A DNA stretch of 64,000 nt, taken from Marthasterias glacialis (lineage: Eukaryota; Echinodermata; Asteroidea; Forcipulatida; Asteriidae). The position numbers were made by a program, and so were the translations under genes. The DNA lies in assembly GCA_911728455.2 (NCBI GenBank), contig OU452223.1, forward strand, positions 3,618,174 to 3,682,173, written 5' to 3'. Shown here in pieces: positions 20,101 through 28,453 of this stretch. The notes below the pieces were generated by a model. It worked only from the letters and a program-made list of their open reading frames with translations, was not told the origin of the DNA and ran no database searches. Each line of letters starts with the position of its first letter. The stretch's first letter is position 1.

Positions 20101-20606
20101 TAAAATTTCTAAACACCCAGAGTCAGCACAGAAAGTTTCACCAGAGACGTCGCCAATTTTTATTTAATTTCATAACAAAGGACAAAATTAACAACTCTGT
20201 GTCTTGGAATTCCGGAAATAAGGAATATGTGCACAGTTTCAGCTTCCCCCATGAGCTATAAATATGAAAATATGTTGTTACATAAATGTTTTCGAATGGC
20301 AGATTGGCAGGGGAGCTTTCCCTGACCATGCTGCAGTAACCCTGGCCTGAACTTCGTCACGTTGCAACTTGCCGACTTGTAATTGTATTGTAATGCAACG
20401 GAGGAGTCCAGCCATTGATTTAACTTTTGCCCCACGTTTCCAAATTCAATACAACAATCACATAACTGAAAGACAAGCAAACAATCATTTACCACATGTG
20501 TCATCTTGAGGGTTCTTTCTGAGCTACAAAGACTGCATAATAATGAAAATACCATAAAAAGGCACCATAGTGAAAATTTAGAAAACGTCTCACACCAAGC
20601 AGCCAT
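1392..20606 (-). CDS. Histidine acid phosphatase, lysosomal/prostatic type, spliced gene (whole coding span)
   Basis: The product is predicted to hydrolyse phosphomonoesters in the lysosome or at the cell surface. Nine constant exons and two alternative last exons join in frame at GT-AG borders. Constant coding parts sum to 1159 nt. Adding the proximal last exon gives 1338 nt (445 aa) and the distal one 1347 nt (448 aa). Residues 1-28 are a signal peptide. R41-H42-G43 with R45 is the phosphate-binding RHGxRxP motif and H42 the expected nucleophile. H284-D285 is the HD proton-donor motif, here HDDN rather than the usual HDTT. WQPIPV and the LNSSY glycosylation site match ACP2. Length is near the 423 aa of human ACP2. 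The family is related to both ACP2 and ACP3, and I do not choose between them. Confidence 0.93.
1580..2610. other. Intron, no further feature
   Basis: AT-rich sequence with A-runs near 2025-2060 and a TAA-rich patch near 2205-2240. I see no exon or recognised repeat family. Confidence 0.5.
2611..3952 (+). repeat. 49-bp satellite array, about 27 copies, with a 490-bp higher-order repeat
   Basis: The monomer begins AAGGTTGTATCTCAATTTGG and ends with TTGCTCCAAGCAAC. Copy starts are spaced exactly 49 bp (for example 2641, 2690, 2739, 2788). The first nine or so copies carry GGCTG and CAACAG, and later ones carry GGTTG and CAAACG. Variant monomers (CAATAAGG, TTTCAATTTGGTG, TACCTTG) recur at a 490-bp offset: 3111-3400 and 3601-3890 are nearly identical. 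The unit has no stop in any forward frame, and 49 is not a multiple of 3, so all three frames stay open as an artefact. It sits in the intron between the two alternative last exons. Confidence 0.97.
4061..4340. repeat. MITE-like element (family V)
   Basis: The left end TTGGCCAAAGTTCATAGAGC and the right end, read as reverse complement GGGGCCAATTTCATAGCGCT, are inverted repeats that continue inward through CTTAAC and TGTGCTTACTGT. No coding capacity. Same family as 410-541. Confidence 0.65.
4614..4619 (-). terminator. Candidate ATTAAA poly(A) signal for the proximal last exon
   Basis: The minus strand reads ATTAAA here, about 560 nt downstream of the proximal stop codon. It is the first recognised hexamer after that stop. 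A hexamer alone is weak evidence. Confidence 0.25.
4938..5008 (-). other. 17-bp perfect hairpin in the presumed 3' UTR of isoform A
   Basis: GATTGTTCTTGTGAGAA at 4938-4954 pairs perfectly with TTCTCACAAGAACAATC at 4992-5008, with a 37-nt loop. It starts about 165 nt after the stop codon of the proximal last exon on the transcribed strand. It could be an RNA structure or a small transposon relic. Confidence 0.6.
5175..5353 (-). CDS. Acid phosphatase proximal last exon (isoform A tail)
   Basis: An acceptor (GCATTTACCAG, with CTCCTAAT upstream as a possible branch site but a poor pyrimidine tract) opens an exon that completes the split codon as GAG (Glu387). The exon reads [17 protein letters not shown], then a membrane segment at about 404-420 ([17 protein letters not shown]), then the basic tail [18 protein letters not shown] and a TAG stop at residue 446. 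It uses the same phase as the distal last exon, so the two can replace one another. The tail has no YxxPhi motif. The weaker splice acceptor suggests regulated use. Confidence 0.68.
5525..5710. repeat. Family V-like repeat fragment
   Basis: Contains CAGCTAAGCACAACAAAA, TATGCTTACCAGAATA and GACTGGTATCCTG, in the same order as 47774-47945. Ends are not resolved. Confidence 0.5.
5878..6080 (-). CDS. Acid phosphatase exon 9
   Basis: The acceptor ACTTTTTCAG and donor ACAG/GTAAATG bound 203 nt. It supplies residues 319-386, matching the ACP2/ACP3 region from the membrane-proximal strand ([13 protein letters not shown]) through [15 protein letters not shown] to LPKSWNT. KNTSN is a potential N-glycosylation site. 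The exon ends after one base of codon 387, which both last exons complete. Confidence 0.88.
6535..6845 (+). repeat. Dispersed repeat family Z
   Basis: Carries TTTCGGTTGTAACAATC, CACAATGTGTTTGCATGC, GTGTGCACGG, CTCCTGACTCAGACGAAGGA, TTCACAGGC and CAAAGTAAGAATGCTG in fixed order. The same order occurs at 41615-41935 and 50060-50365, inverted at 38095-38395, and in part at 33650-33800 and 61955-62110. Confidence 0.8.
7424..7880 (+). repeat. 95-bp minisatellite, about 4.8 copies
   Basis: CTACAAGAACTCTATCTCCC starts at 7424, 7519, 7614, 7709 and 7804. Units are nearly identical, so the array is young or homogenised. It lies in the intron between phosphatase exons 8 and 9. Confidence 0.97.
7880..8140 (-). 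repeat. Degenerate SINE-like element
   Basis: On the minus strand a GGTACCCATTATACCTCGTGGG block lies opposite a GCGCTACATAAGAAACAG plus TTATTATT tail, as in several marine-invertebrate SINEs. The tRNA head is not recognisable. Confidence 0.35.
8230..8336 (-). CDS. Acid phosphatase exon 8 (HD motif)
   Basis: The acceptor CTCCTTACAG and donor AACAA/GTAAGTG bound 107 nt coding residues 284-318 plus two bases. It opens with HDDN. H284-D285 is the second catalytic motif of histidine acid phosphatases. The block [16 protein letters not shown] matches PPYASCH.ELY of ACP2/ACP3. Confidence 0.92.
9005..9261. repeat. Fold-back (MITE-like) element, 257 bp
   Basis: The two halves are inverted copies. 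The left arm runs AAGTTTTTGCGGAGACAC, ATTATCTCTTATGAGTTGGT and ACGTTTCGATCAGTATACTC. The right arm gives the same blocks as reverse complement. The centre holds a second GATCAGTATACTCTGAT copy. No coding capacity. Confidence 0.85.
9424..9778 (+). mobile_element. tRNA-derived SINE (family S1), full-length-like copy
   Basis: The head GTGTCGTGGCCGAGCGGTCT resembles a class II (Leu/Ser) tRNA A box, followed by a GTTCAGGTTCCGATC B-box region. The body has TGTCCTTGAGCAAGACA, GTCCTTCGGATGGG and TGCAGATTGCGCTACA. The tail is AAAGCGCTATATAAGAACTG. Another copy lies at 13440-13868 and a head fragment at 14585-14695. Confidence 0.8.
9950..10215 (+). repeat. Dispersed repeat family T, copy A
   Basis: Contains CGCCCAGACATTCCAC, ACACTTCGTTTCACCC, TTTGTTCCAAGAAGAGGATT and GAGAGGCTTCCACCATTGTA. 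The same ordered blocks recur at 11330-11610 and 16600-16960. Short ORFs here are not conserved between copies. Confidence 0.8.
10570..10652 (-). CDS. Acid phosphatase exon 7
   Basis: The acceptor TTCCCCCAACCAAG and donor AGTGCA/GTAAGTTG bound 83 nt that code residues 256-283, ending MFMYSA. This is the strand directly before the catalytic HD (YSAHD in the family). NKT is a potential glycosylation site. Confidence 0.9.
11078..11204 (-). CDS. Acid phosphatase exon 6
   Basis: The acceptor TTTGTCACTCAG and donor ATCAG/GTAATCA bound 127 nt coding residues 214-255 plus one base. [16 protein letters not shown] aligns with the LPxWAT.dTM..L helix of ACP2/ACP3, and the exon ends at the conserved Gly-Gly turn region. 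Confidence 0.88.
11330..11610 (+). repeat. Dispersed repeat family T, copy B
   Basis: Shares TTTCCCCTGCCTGGAAAGGG, ACACTTCGTTTCACCCACAC, AGAGGCGATTTTTGTGTAAT and AGAGGCTTCCACCATTG with copies A and C. A further shared block, TTTCTTTGTGCCAGC, follows at 11735-11830 and is matched at 10785-10870. The two copies may therefore be longer elements or a local duplication. Confidence 0.75.
11938..12068 (-). mobile_element. tRNA-derived SINE (family S2), copy 1
   Basis: On the minus strand GGGGTCTAGTGGTAAGACAT (A box) and GGGTTCGAATCCCACCAGAG (B box) form a tRNA-like head. A short tail with ACTCTGGAAGCATTGAGTAT and GTGCTTACCATC matches the copy at 30235-30425. Confidence 0.75.
12103..12174 (+). pseudogene. 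tRNA-like sequence (72 nt) with Pol III boxes, probably a tRNA pseudogene or SINE head
   Basis: GGCTACATAGCTCAGTTGGT gives a perfect A box and GGTTCAAATCC a good B box. T6 at 12176-12181 could stop Pol III. The acceptor stem pairs 6 of 7, the D stem 4 of 4 and the anticodon stem 4 of 5. The T stem pairs only 2 of 5 and position 33 is C, not U. The would-be anticodon is GTT. The broken T arm argues against a working tRNA. Confidence 0.6.
12956..13051 (-). CDS. Acid phosphatase exon 5
   Basis: The acceptor TTTTATTATCAG and donor GAG/GTAAGTG bound 96 nt (32 codons, phase 0) for residues 182-213. [12 protein letters not shown] aligns with the TLETVWNVYDTLFCE helix of ACP2. NYS is a potential glycosylation site. 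Confidence 0.87.
13318..13385. repeat. Family V fragment
   Basis: GGGCCCCAATAGAGCTGCTT and TGCTAAGCACAAAACAATTT match the terminus of the family V elements. It is a solitary end. Confidence 0.5.
13440..13868 (+). mobile_element. tRNA-derived SINE (family S1), copy 2
   Basis: Retains GTGGGTTCAAGTCTCG (B box), TGTCCTTAAGCAAGACACT, GTCCTTCGGATGGGAAG, AGCTGCAGATTGCACCACAG and the tail AAAGCACTATATAAGAATTG, which runs into a TTA-type microsatellite. The A box is degraded. Confidence 0.8.
14069..14580 (-). mobile_element. 5'-truncated LINE 3' end (CR1/L2/Rex1-like)
   Basis: On the minus strand the open stretch [18 protein letters not shown], followed by [19 protein letters not shown] and a stop at 14348, matches the C-terminal end of reverse transcriptases in CR1/L2/Rex1-type LINEs. 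About 250 nt of 3' UTR and a TTA microsatellite tail (14069-14100) follow, the usual structure of a 5'-truncated insertion. Confidence 0.8.
14585..14695 (-). mobile_element. SINE S1 head fragment joined to the LINE end
   Basis: The minus strand reads GAGTGTGGGTTCGAGTCC and CTTGACACTTGTGTTCTT, the same B box and body start as the S1 copy at 13440. It directly abuts the LINE 3' end in the same orientation. Confidence 0.65.
14884..14976 (-). CDS. Acid phosphatase exon 4
   Basis: The acceptor CTCCCTTAG and donor CACAAA/GTAAGTATTC bound 93 nt (31 codons, phase 0) for residues 151-181. [18 protein letters not shown] aligns with the PCPRYEQL segment of ACP2. Confidence 0.88.
15212..15451 (-). CDS. 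Acid phosphatase exon 3
   Basis: The acceptor TTTCTGTACAG (reading out of TTTGT on the minus strand) and donor GACTTT/GTAAGTATTC bound 240 nt (80 codons, phase 0) for residues 71-150. [36 protein letters not shown] and [10 protein letters not shown] are hallmark blocks of ACP2/ACP3. FLNSSY keeps the glycosylation site. This is the most diagnostic exon with exon 2. Confidence 0.95.
15534..16599. other. Intron 2, upstream part, no feature
   Basis: A CA-rich patch with repeated CATGCACGGA occurs around 15600-15740. I see no gene or recognised element. Confidence 0.4.
16600..17170. repeat. Family T copies C (plus) and D (minus) in inverted pair
   Basis: 16600-16960 repeats the T blocks (TTTCCCTTGCCTGGAAATGG, GTCGCCCGGACATTCCAC, TTCTGTTCCAAGAAGAGGAT). 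17000-17170 carries the first blocks again as reverse complement (GTGGGTGAAACGATGTG, AATGTCTGGGCGACC, CAGGCAAGGGAAACAC). The pair forms an inverted repeat with a short spacer. Confidence 0.75.
17185..18317. other. Intron 2, no feature seen
   Basis: Unique-looking AT-rich sequence without exon signals that I can support. Confidence 0.4.
18318..18367. repeat. 50-bp near-perfect palindrome centred on GAATTC
   Basis: The two 25-nt halves are reverse complements at 24 of 25 positions, with arms AGTACC.ACGACATGATGA and the centre ATGAATTCAT. It lies about 125 bp into intron 2, past the exon 2 donor. Confidence 0.95.
18491..18586 (-). CDS. Acid phosphatase exon 2 (catalytic RHG motif)
   Basis: The acceptor CTTTCATCCCACAG and donor ACTCAG/GTATCTTAC bound 96 nt (32 codons, phase 0) for residues 39-70. 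[18 protein letters not shown] and [14 protein letters not shown] match the ACP2 active-site strand; H42 should form the phosphohistidine. Confidence 0.96.
18738..19376. repeat. Long fold-back element (about 640 bp) in intron 1
   Basis: The left arm (18738-19020) reads GTTACTGGACCCCACAACGC, GGACGTTATCTGGC, CCAAAATCCATCAAAGA, ATATGATGGTACGA and GAGAAATTTTCAGC. The right arm (19080-19376) carries the same blocks as reverse complement in reverse order, with about 80% identity by eye. The spacer is about 60 bp. No transposase. Confidence 0.85.
19611..19680. repeat. 29-bp inverted repeat hairpin
   Basis: AGTTGCGATAATCGTAACTC at 19611 pairs with the arm ending TGCGATTATCGCAACT at 19680. 27 of 29 positions pair, with a 12-nt loop. 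Confidence 0.85.
20493..20606 (-). CDS. Acid phosphatase exon 1 (signal peptide)
   Basis: ATG at 20606 opens 38 codons: [20 protein letters not shown] begins a signal peptide with the core [14 protein letters not shown], cleaved probably near [13 protein letters not shown] before the donor GTG/GTAAATG corresponds to RSLRFVTL of ACP2, one residue before the RHG strand. The start codon sits in GCAAAAGATGGCTGC, an AAGATGGC block like the YY1 motif found at animal start sites. Confidence 0.9.
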
Positions 20607-21547
20607 CTTTTGCAACAGCGCCCTCTGTAGTTTGACACTTTAAACTACCGATTGAGGGCGTAAAACCACTTCTGCAAAAGGCAAAAGAATTATAATAACT
20701 TCCAATACTAAACATCGAGTCCAAGATATTATAATAAGGGTCTGGTCCTTACTCTATGAACAAACCCAATGTTATACTAAAAAGATGGTGACAATATAAA
20801 TAATATTAGTTTTGGGAAATAGTTCCCAATAAATAAAATGTAAGATGATAAGTTTGCGACAAGTAAGAAAACATAAAAATAGTCGATACAAAGATTGTTC
20901 CAGAAGACGATTAGGGCATAGGGCTTGCTGATCTGAACGTTATTGCACACATTCTGGTGTATGTCTGAAAATTAAAAAAACCTGGATATACTCCAATTAC
21001 CTGTGCCCAACCATTCGCTTTGCATAATCGGTAGGATCTTTGCCTGATAACCAACTAAGTTGCTACAGCGCAAAGTCACACCTAAAGTGAAAGTTGCTAC
21101 ACCACTGTGTCTTGTCACAACCATAGACAGTCATTGAGTTGTATTATGTACATGGTGACACTGCAAACCTTACTAGATTGTATCCCCAACATGCAAAGTT
21201 TCAAAACCTAACTGGAAGTGTTTTCTTGAACAAAAATTCAATAAAAGACATTCTTACTCGACCCCCCCCCCCAACCGAAAAATGTAAAAAAAAAAAAAAT
21301 AATAATAATAATAATAATAATAAAAATAAAAATAACGAAATAAATAAATAAATACACCTGCAAGCAGTTGCTATCTGCAAAATTGTACGGAAATCCACCT
21401 TTTCTGTATTAATTCAAATCAAAGCAACTTAACTTTTAGTGTGGAAAGTCAGAACCCTCCATTGTCACGTGAACAAGAGGAAACTGACAAGGATTGTTGC
21501 AGTCAAAGATCTAACCGATTGAAAACGGGTCTGATGACAAAATTAAA
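20607..21547. promoter_or_regulatory. Upstream region of the phosphatase gene, TSS not placed
   Basis: GCGCCCTCTGTAGTTT at about 20619 and AAACTACCGATTGAGGGCG at about 20645 form an inverted repeat just upstream of the start codon. No TATA box is evident. Low-complexity CCCC, A-run and AAT repeats occur at 21260-21350. Confidence 0.3.
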
Positions 21548-21560
21548 CCACTAGAGGGCG
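21548..21560 (+). promoter_or_regulatory. CTCF-like motif
   Basis: CCACTAGAGGGCG fits the core consensus CCASYAGRKGGCR of CTCF binding sites at every position. It lies 0.94 kb upstream of the phosphatase start codon, in the interval between the two divergent genes. Confidence 0.35.
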
Positions 21561-24500
21561 AAATGCAAAAATGTCTGTTCTCCTTTTTCAGCACTCTGCG
21601 TTTTCGGTTCGTAGAGAATAAAATTAATTACTTGTTGTACCCAAACATTATTTCGTAAAGTCAGTAATTCACTGACAGTGATGGAACGGGAGTCTTATTT
21701 TTCTAGGTTTCAGCGGGAAATAAGATAATTGAATAAAGAGGTTTATCATCGTCCGTTTTATATTTTTAATACATTTCCATGGCGACGAGCGAGAATAATC
21801 AACTGCAATTATTCAGGGTTTGACGCCCTACGTCTCCGAAGACTCGCCAGCTACTCGAGTGGAACTCTCCAGGAATGCCAGAGAAGGCGCAGCGAATTTC
21901 GCCCACGTGAAATATAATAGCTCAGGCAATAATATCTGGCATCAGCAACTCATAAATCTTCAGTTAATTGATTTACCTTCTTGAAAAGACGAGTCTTATT
22001 GTCTTTATTTTGAAATCACACGGTTTCATTCCCCTTGCTGTACTAGACTCGGCGTCTTTTAAGACACCATTTTCTTGAGCGGGAATTAAATTTAAAATAA
22101 TGAAGAAAACAATATTAGGCGTTTTGAAACAGCGTATCAAACGCCTTACACTGCTACCACTACCCTTATTCATTCCAGAGGATTTTTTACATAGAAAAAT
22201 TGATTCTGGAAACGAGTTAATTGTGATCCGGAAATTGTCTTGACCTCCGGGTGCCTGATCTGGTTCAATTCTATCAACTTAGAAACAGAAAGTTATTGAT
22301 TTCGAATTGACTCCTGTGTGTCAGTTTGACTCCTAGAATACGGGTCAATTGACTCTGGAGATGGGTCATCGTGATCCGTAAATTGGTCTGGTCCCCTGGA
22401 ACCCCGATCAGGTTCAATCCCGTGAGATTAGAGATTGTGTGCGGGATCGAACACTAGCGTCAAACCAATAATGTCATCAACTCTTTCATTTACATCCGTA
22501 CTGAAGATCAATTCCTCTAAATATTTGGATAATAAGAGAAGTATGTGAGACACGTGATCCATGACACGTTAAGATTTGAGTGGTCTCTCGCACTTCGAAG
22601 CTAATCGTCAAACCACACAATCCAAAGAAACGCACATAAACTTGGAATGGATTAACTACAATTAGCTTCTAATCATGATGATTGATATTGCATATACGAT
22701 AATTAAACGAAGGTATTTTTGTTTCCGCGTTAACACTCTTAATGAAAACTAATTCATTCTGATCGGTCTCGTCACCACCAGTCAATGTGTTATGTCAATT
22801 AAAGAAATAGAAGAGGATTTGGTAGCAATCACAACAATTCATTTGCCCATGTATGTCCATCTCGAAGTTGGTACCACTGTCTATCATCTTTGAGTTTGAA
22901 AATTTTCATCCGAAATGGTGTAATTTCTGAGAAATATTTCTTCGAATGTTGTCTTAGTTTAAGTGTTCGTCAGCTTACCAATCATATTATTTTTCGAAAA
23001 CACAGTTAAATGCATAAGGATAAAGGATGTAAAAAAAATGATTTCATTTAATGTGCACCCAAGAAAAAAAACTAATAAATACTAAATAAATAGATAGATA
23101 AATAAATAAATAAATAAATAAACAAATATATTCTTTAATTATATTTTGATCGTAATTGATCGTGTGTTTATCTATTTAACTTAAGTTAATATTGTTTGTA
23201 CTTTGTCATATCAAGTGATTATATTACTATAAGTTGTATAAAATTGAAATTATTATGTTTGTTGATTAATTCAGGGCGATCTGTCTTTTGGATCCTTTTG
23301 TTGCTTTGTAATAAAGGTATTTATAGTGGACTGGGTTGTTTATCTGAATTATTTGATCATGTGTTGTTGGAATAAAAGGAGTAGCACAACTCCACTGGTT
23401 TAGAGGAGAACCAAATAAAAAAAAAGAAAAAAAAAGAACATTACAATGGTGGCAAAGTGAGTTGTTTGCCGTGTTACATCGTTTGATGTAATACTCAACG
23501 GTTTAGCCATGGTTGCATGCACTAATAAACAGAAATTGTTGTAAATCCTACACAGAAATAAACATTACAATAAAGGCTAATGTCACACCAGCTTTGTATG
23601 AACTGTCACTGATGTTCTTGTTCAGTTTTTGTGGGAACTTTTTACAAGTGTGTAGGTTCAAGTTTATTCTCAAATCCTTTCGTCACGATCATATTATGTT
23701 GTTGATTTTGTTTTGGCAAGGCAAATACCGATTGAAGTTAATAATGTGGGAATGTGTCAATGTATTACTTAAAGATCTGAAATAAAAAATCTTATATCAA
23801 AAAGATGACGAAATATTCTCTCCTACAACATTCTCGTCCGTCTGGATTTTTCACGACGAGTGATCTTCAATTTTGAGAGGCTGAACCAGACATCGCTGTT
23901 ACTTCCCTACCGAATTCCAGCTCATATCTTCCCACGTCTATACCTGCCCAGATTGCAACAGTCTCTTCCCACGGTCGTTGATTGACAACTCGGACCTGAC
24001 AGGGCAACTTTGTCGACGAGTCTTGTTTTCAAATTGCTGCAATTCGTTCAAATCCTCTCCGAAGGACGGCCATCGGGCTTTTATTCCCATTAGGTCTGGC
24101 GAGCCACCGCTTCAAACGTCTCACTCGATTTTCGTCAAAGATTCCCCATTCTACAAGATTCACCCACGTCCAAAATGGTAGCAAACAGTTCAACACATTT
24201 AAAGATCTGTCATCAAACTTAATCTATTAACATATTGAAGGGTAAAGGTAACAGACAAATCTACACTTGAGGGAACAGTTTTATGACAAAACTAAAGGGA
24301 CTTTTGGAAAGTCTACAAGTATTTTAGTGCCTTATTTGACAAAAATAATTCGGAACAAAATGTTCTACTGAATGTTTAGGCTTACACTTTTGTCGCCTAG
24401 CTGGATTATTGAGTAAAAGTCTAGCTTACATTTCACAAAGAACTATGAACAAAGAGTTTTTGGACGCTTTATGAAAGTGAAGTTTTGGGCAGCTTCAATG

Positions 24501-25680
24501 AGAGGACTGGTACCTGCCATTAGTTTGTGTTCGTATACTGAACCCAAATAGCGAGAGAGTGCAGGAAGGGGGAACGGGTACCTTCTGCGAGTCCTTGTCT
24601 GTTTAAGGAACCCTTAAACTATAAACGAAACACCACAACACCTGCCAATTAGTATCCCATAGAAATTTTAAATCAAAATTAGAAAACAACATTTTGGGAA
24701 AGGATTGTTACCCAAGCCAATCTGACAAATGAATTAAACGGAGGGGGGGGGTGCTTCTTGAAGTTGCAAAAATAGCATTCTGAGTTAAATTTTTACTCTG
24801 TGCAAAACGAGAAGGTTTATTTTGGCGTATTAACGCGTGAAGCGACGCTATCCCAAGGTCTTGCGGCTTCCTTCGCCAGATGCCAACGGTTACTTTGCAA
24901 GATGCTGCGGATTGTCTGGTCATGGCCAAGGCTGAGGCGAAGTCAGGCTGTAGTTGAAAACCAGGGCTTGAAGATGTAGCCCGGATGAGGGAACTATTGT
25001 TAGGTAATTACTCCCAGGAGCAGTGAATCACGTCCCACCGTCTAGGGGTTGCAGAGGGGACAGTTGGGCCGTGTTATCGCCATTAAGGTGACACCCCCGT
25101 ATGACACGAGGAGTGGGCGGTCGTAATGGAATAATTCATACATTAAAAAGAAACTGCACATGTGAGAGGTCTGAAGACATGTTAATCTCCATTTTATAGC
25201 AGCAAATTTTTGCACTAAAAATAAGAACCCTGCTAAGATTCAAAAATGACAAAAATGTCTAAATAGTTTACTATTCCTTTTATAGATAGTGGGGGGGGGT
25301 TGTTAAATGACGACGACGACCAAGAGTCTCACTGTATTTGAGATGTTTCCATACACTTTAAGAAAACTACGTAATAACTACGTAATATGATGTGAGGAAA
25401 AAAACACAGCGCCTTTATCACCAAGGTTCTAACCCCCCCCCCCCAAAAAAAAAAAAAAAAAAAAACTAATTTCTTTTAGTTTTTTGATACCATAAACTAT
25501 TGTTCGGGGTGGTTTGAGCCCCTCTCTCATCCAAGGGCATGGCCGTTTTCCACTTTTACCTATAATTGAGGGACAATTTGTACCCAAAGGAACACTAAAA
25601 GTGTTGTGCTGATGAGAGGATTTCTTTCTCAGCAATCCCCCCCCCGACACACACACATCCGTGTTTGTTGTCCCTGTAAA
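21561..25680. other. Intergenic, no supported gene
   Basis: An imperfect direct repeat lies at 22201-22272 and 22351-22422. An AAAT microsatellite lies at 23090-23125. A mixed-frame open block at 23850-24180 is not supported as a gene. The rest is AT-rich, with G/C runs at 24741, 25290 and 25431. Confidence 0.4.
22201..22422 (+). repeat. Imperfect direct repeat, about 72 bp, spaced 150 bp
   Basis: GATTCTGGAAACGAGTTAAT...GTGATCCGGAAATTGTCTTG...GATCTGGTTCAATTC at 22201 is matched in order by GACTCTGGAGATGGGTCATC...GTGATCCGTAAATTGGTCTG...GATCAGGTTCAATCC at 22351. Confidence 0.75.
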
Positions 25681-25684
25681 CCGA

Positions 25685-26215
25685 GGACTTCTCTTTATTC
25701 TAACATTGTTTGGACTTGTTTTTCTTTCCAGTGACGTCCCCGTTGGTTCTGTACACGAAAAACGAAGCGAGGACGTCCCGCATTATCAAAACACCCAGAT
25801 CCATTTTGTTCAAAAACCTCGGTTCAACGGTTAGAGACCCCCTCCCCCCCCCATGTGTTTGTTTTGGCATTCAAACTGGGGACATATGTAACAAAAGGGA
25901 ACGTAGAATCCCCGGTTCGCCAAGTGTCCCCAGTTGCCAAACGTGTACAAAACATATGGGAGGTGTTGCAAAAAATTTAGAATACAAACAAAAGAGGAAC
26001 AATAGGGTGTCCCTGATTGCAGGTGAATACACACTAAGTGTGAGTTTGTGAATCTGGAACATCAAGGTCTTCGCTCTGTTTTCCCATTGCTTGGATTTAA
26101 TTTTTTTTTTAACGACGTCCCTAATGGTCTGTACACGAAAGCAAAGCAAGGGCGTCCTCGCTCTGTCAAATCACCCGGACCCCCTCTTTTTAAGTTCTCA
26201 GTTTCAACGGGTTAC
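25685..26215 (-). repeat. Composite repeat W-X-W
   Basis: Two copies of family W (25685-25845 and 26085-26215, minus) flank an inverted family X copy (25855-26045). On the minus strand W reads roughly GACGTCCTCGCTTCG, TTCGTGTACAGAACCAA, GGGGACGTC and GTCCAAACAATG. X matches 845-1065 in inverse orientation. Confidence 0.75.
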
Positions 26216-27599
26216 ACACACTTTCTTTACTTCATGCTCACACATAGCAAAGACATTTCAGGGTTTGCTACAGGCAAGCTGGGTGATCTCCCCAAATGTT
26301 TGGTTCGAAGACACGGCACACATTTTTATTGTTATTGTTCAAATGTTAAAATTGAAGCACTATTTGAGCTTACGCTGGAAATAATTAGCTTTACAAAGCG
26401 ACCAAACACAATGGTTTTAATTCTAACCAGAGCAAACTTGTCAGCTAAAACGGGAAGAGAATTTTATAGTGTGTTAGTTTCAAATAGGAGCAACTGAAGT
26501 TTCAACAGTTTCAATGGAAATCTTTAAAATTCCATGGTCCATCCTCTTTTTATCAAACAGGGTTAAGTTATCATTTACTCAGAGTAATTAAATAGACTTT
26601 TTGATGTGCATAATGAAACAAAAACATTTTTAAATCTGTCAAACTCCTTCCCGGAAGTGTTTACTCTTTTGTATAATAGACAGCCCCATAAGGAAACCCA
26701 AGCAATCAACAATACATAAGCCGTGTATAGCCAGTGGGCTCGATCGTGAACCCAACCTTCTTTCTAAAGGAGCTTAACACCCACAAAATAAACTACCCAC
26801 TCAAGAACATAAATAAAAACATTTCAAACCGGGCCAGACATCGCTAAGAACGCTAAACTCACGGTGAGGTATCAACGAGAGTGCAAAGTCATCAGCCAAA
26901 ACAACACAAGAAGTTTCCGAGTATGTTTTAGCACTTACAGCAGCCAGTAAGTTAATTGCCTTAACATAGATTCGTACCTGTTTGTAAGTCGCTTGAGTTG
27001 AAAACACTCCAACAACAATCACGTCTAGTGTCGGCAACTTCTTTGACTGACTTCCGTGAGTTAATCAGTGCTCGAAGGAAGTTATGTTTTTTTCCTTATA
27101 AATACCTAACCCTAACATGTTTTCGTTCAAGATAAACCACCGGGTGATGTAGTTTTTCCACATTGCGTGATCGAAGTTTGTTTGGGAGTTTTGATAGATG
27201 AACCAAACCAAAGTATGTTTGTTATTGCCGCGGTATTGCCTTTGAAATTTGATTGCAGGATTTGAGGGGTTTTTTTTCTTCTTTCTTGATAGCCTGCATT
27301 TCAACTGATAAATACATGAACATGTGCGTGGAACATGAAAACAACTTCTGTGGTCGTTGCCTGAAGTCAACGCACAGGGTTTATTCGACAACAATATGGC
27401 TCAATATTTACCTTACATCCAATTCTTGTATTATTATTATTATCATTATTATTATTATTCATTCGACCAATACAAACACAAAATACACAGCAACAGAATG
27501 AGATACATGTACATATAAATACAACTTAAGAAAAAGATACGATGGAAATGACCACAAAAAAATCATGTTTTATCTTAAAGACTTTATTAATCTATCTGT
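26216..27599. other. Intergenic, no feature seen
   Basis: No supported gene. A TTA-type microsatellite lies at 27430-27460. Confidence 0.4.
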
Positions 27600-27850
27600 C
27601 TGGGAATTAAACAAAGCAACCCTCATTTATAAAGCACCAGGATCCGTAGGCCTGAAGATAACCATGTTGAGAAGATGATGAAGAAATGTCAGTTTTAGAT
27701 GTGGGAGGAAAACCCCAAATAGGGAAAACCAACGCAATCAGGTAGGGACTGAAAATCCAATCCACATGCAAGGCTCCGGGCCGGGATTCGAACCGGGGCC
27801 CACCGAGGTGAAAAGCAAGGAAGAAGACTATTTTTTATGAGCTATACCTA
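27600..27850 (-). mobile_element. tRNA-derived SINE (family S3)
   Basis: On the minus strand a CCCCGGTTCGAATCCCGG B box is followed by GCATGTGGATTGGATTTTCA, CCTGATTGCGTTGGTTTTCC and TTTTCCTCCCACATCTAAAA. I recognise this body from SINEs of marine deuterostomes. The A-box end is short. Confidence 0.65.
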
Positions 27851-28159
27851 ACGGACATGGTACGGTTAAATTATGTATAATTTATTTAACATGAAGTTCC
27901 CGCCTCTGTCTCAATTTTGATCAAAGAAACGATGACAACAATGCGGAAGTTCTCAGGTCAATCTGAAGAACTGACAACGAAAAACAAGGGCCCTTATCTT
28001 CTTAGATAACCTGTAGTGGCGTAACTGGAGAATGGGTGCGGGGGGGGGGGGGCAAAGGAGGGACCGCCCCCGCTCAGAACCCTCTCCCCTCGTCCCCTCC
28101 CAAATGAGATCGAAAAATGCACAAAAGAAAGGTTCGATACAATAGCTCGGCCCCCCCCA

Positions 28160-28282
28160 AAAAAAAAAAAAAAAATAAATAAATAAATAAATAAATAAAT
28201 AAAAATTAAATAAATAAGTAGATAAACAAATAAATAAATGAATAAATAAATAAATGAATAAATAAATAAATAAATAAATGAA

Positions 28283-28313
<31 letters not shown>

Positions 28314-28321
28314 AAATAAAA

Positions 28322-28373
<52 letters not shown>

Positions 28374-28422
28374 TGGGAATAATAAACAAAGATAAGTAAA
28401 TAAAGTCCCACCCCAAAAAAAA

Positions 28423-28453
<31 letters not shown>

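Noticed and set aside
23838..24180. Open stretch with a CPDCNSLFP zinc-finger-like peptide
   Set aside because: The Cys spacing does not continue into a full finger, frames change within the block, and there is no start or splice context that I trust.
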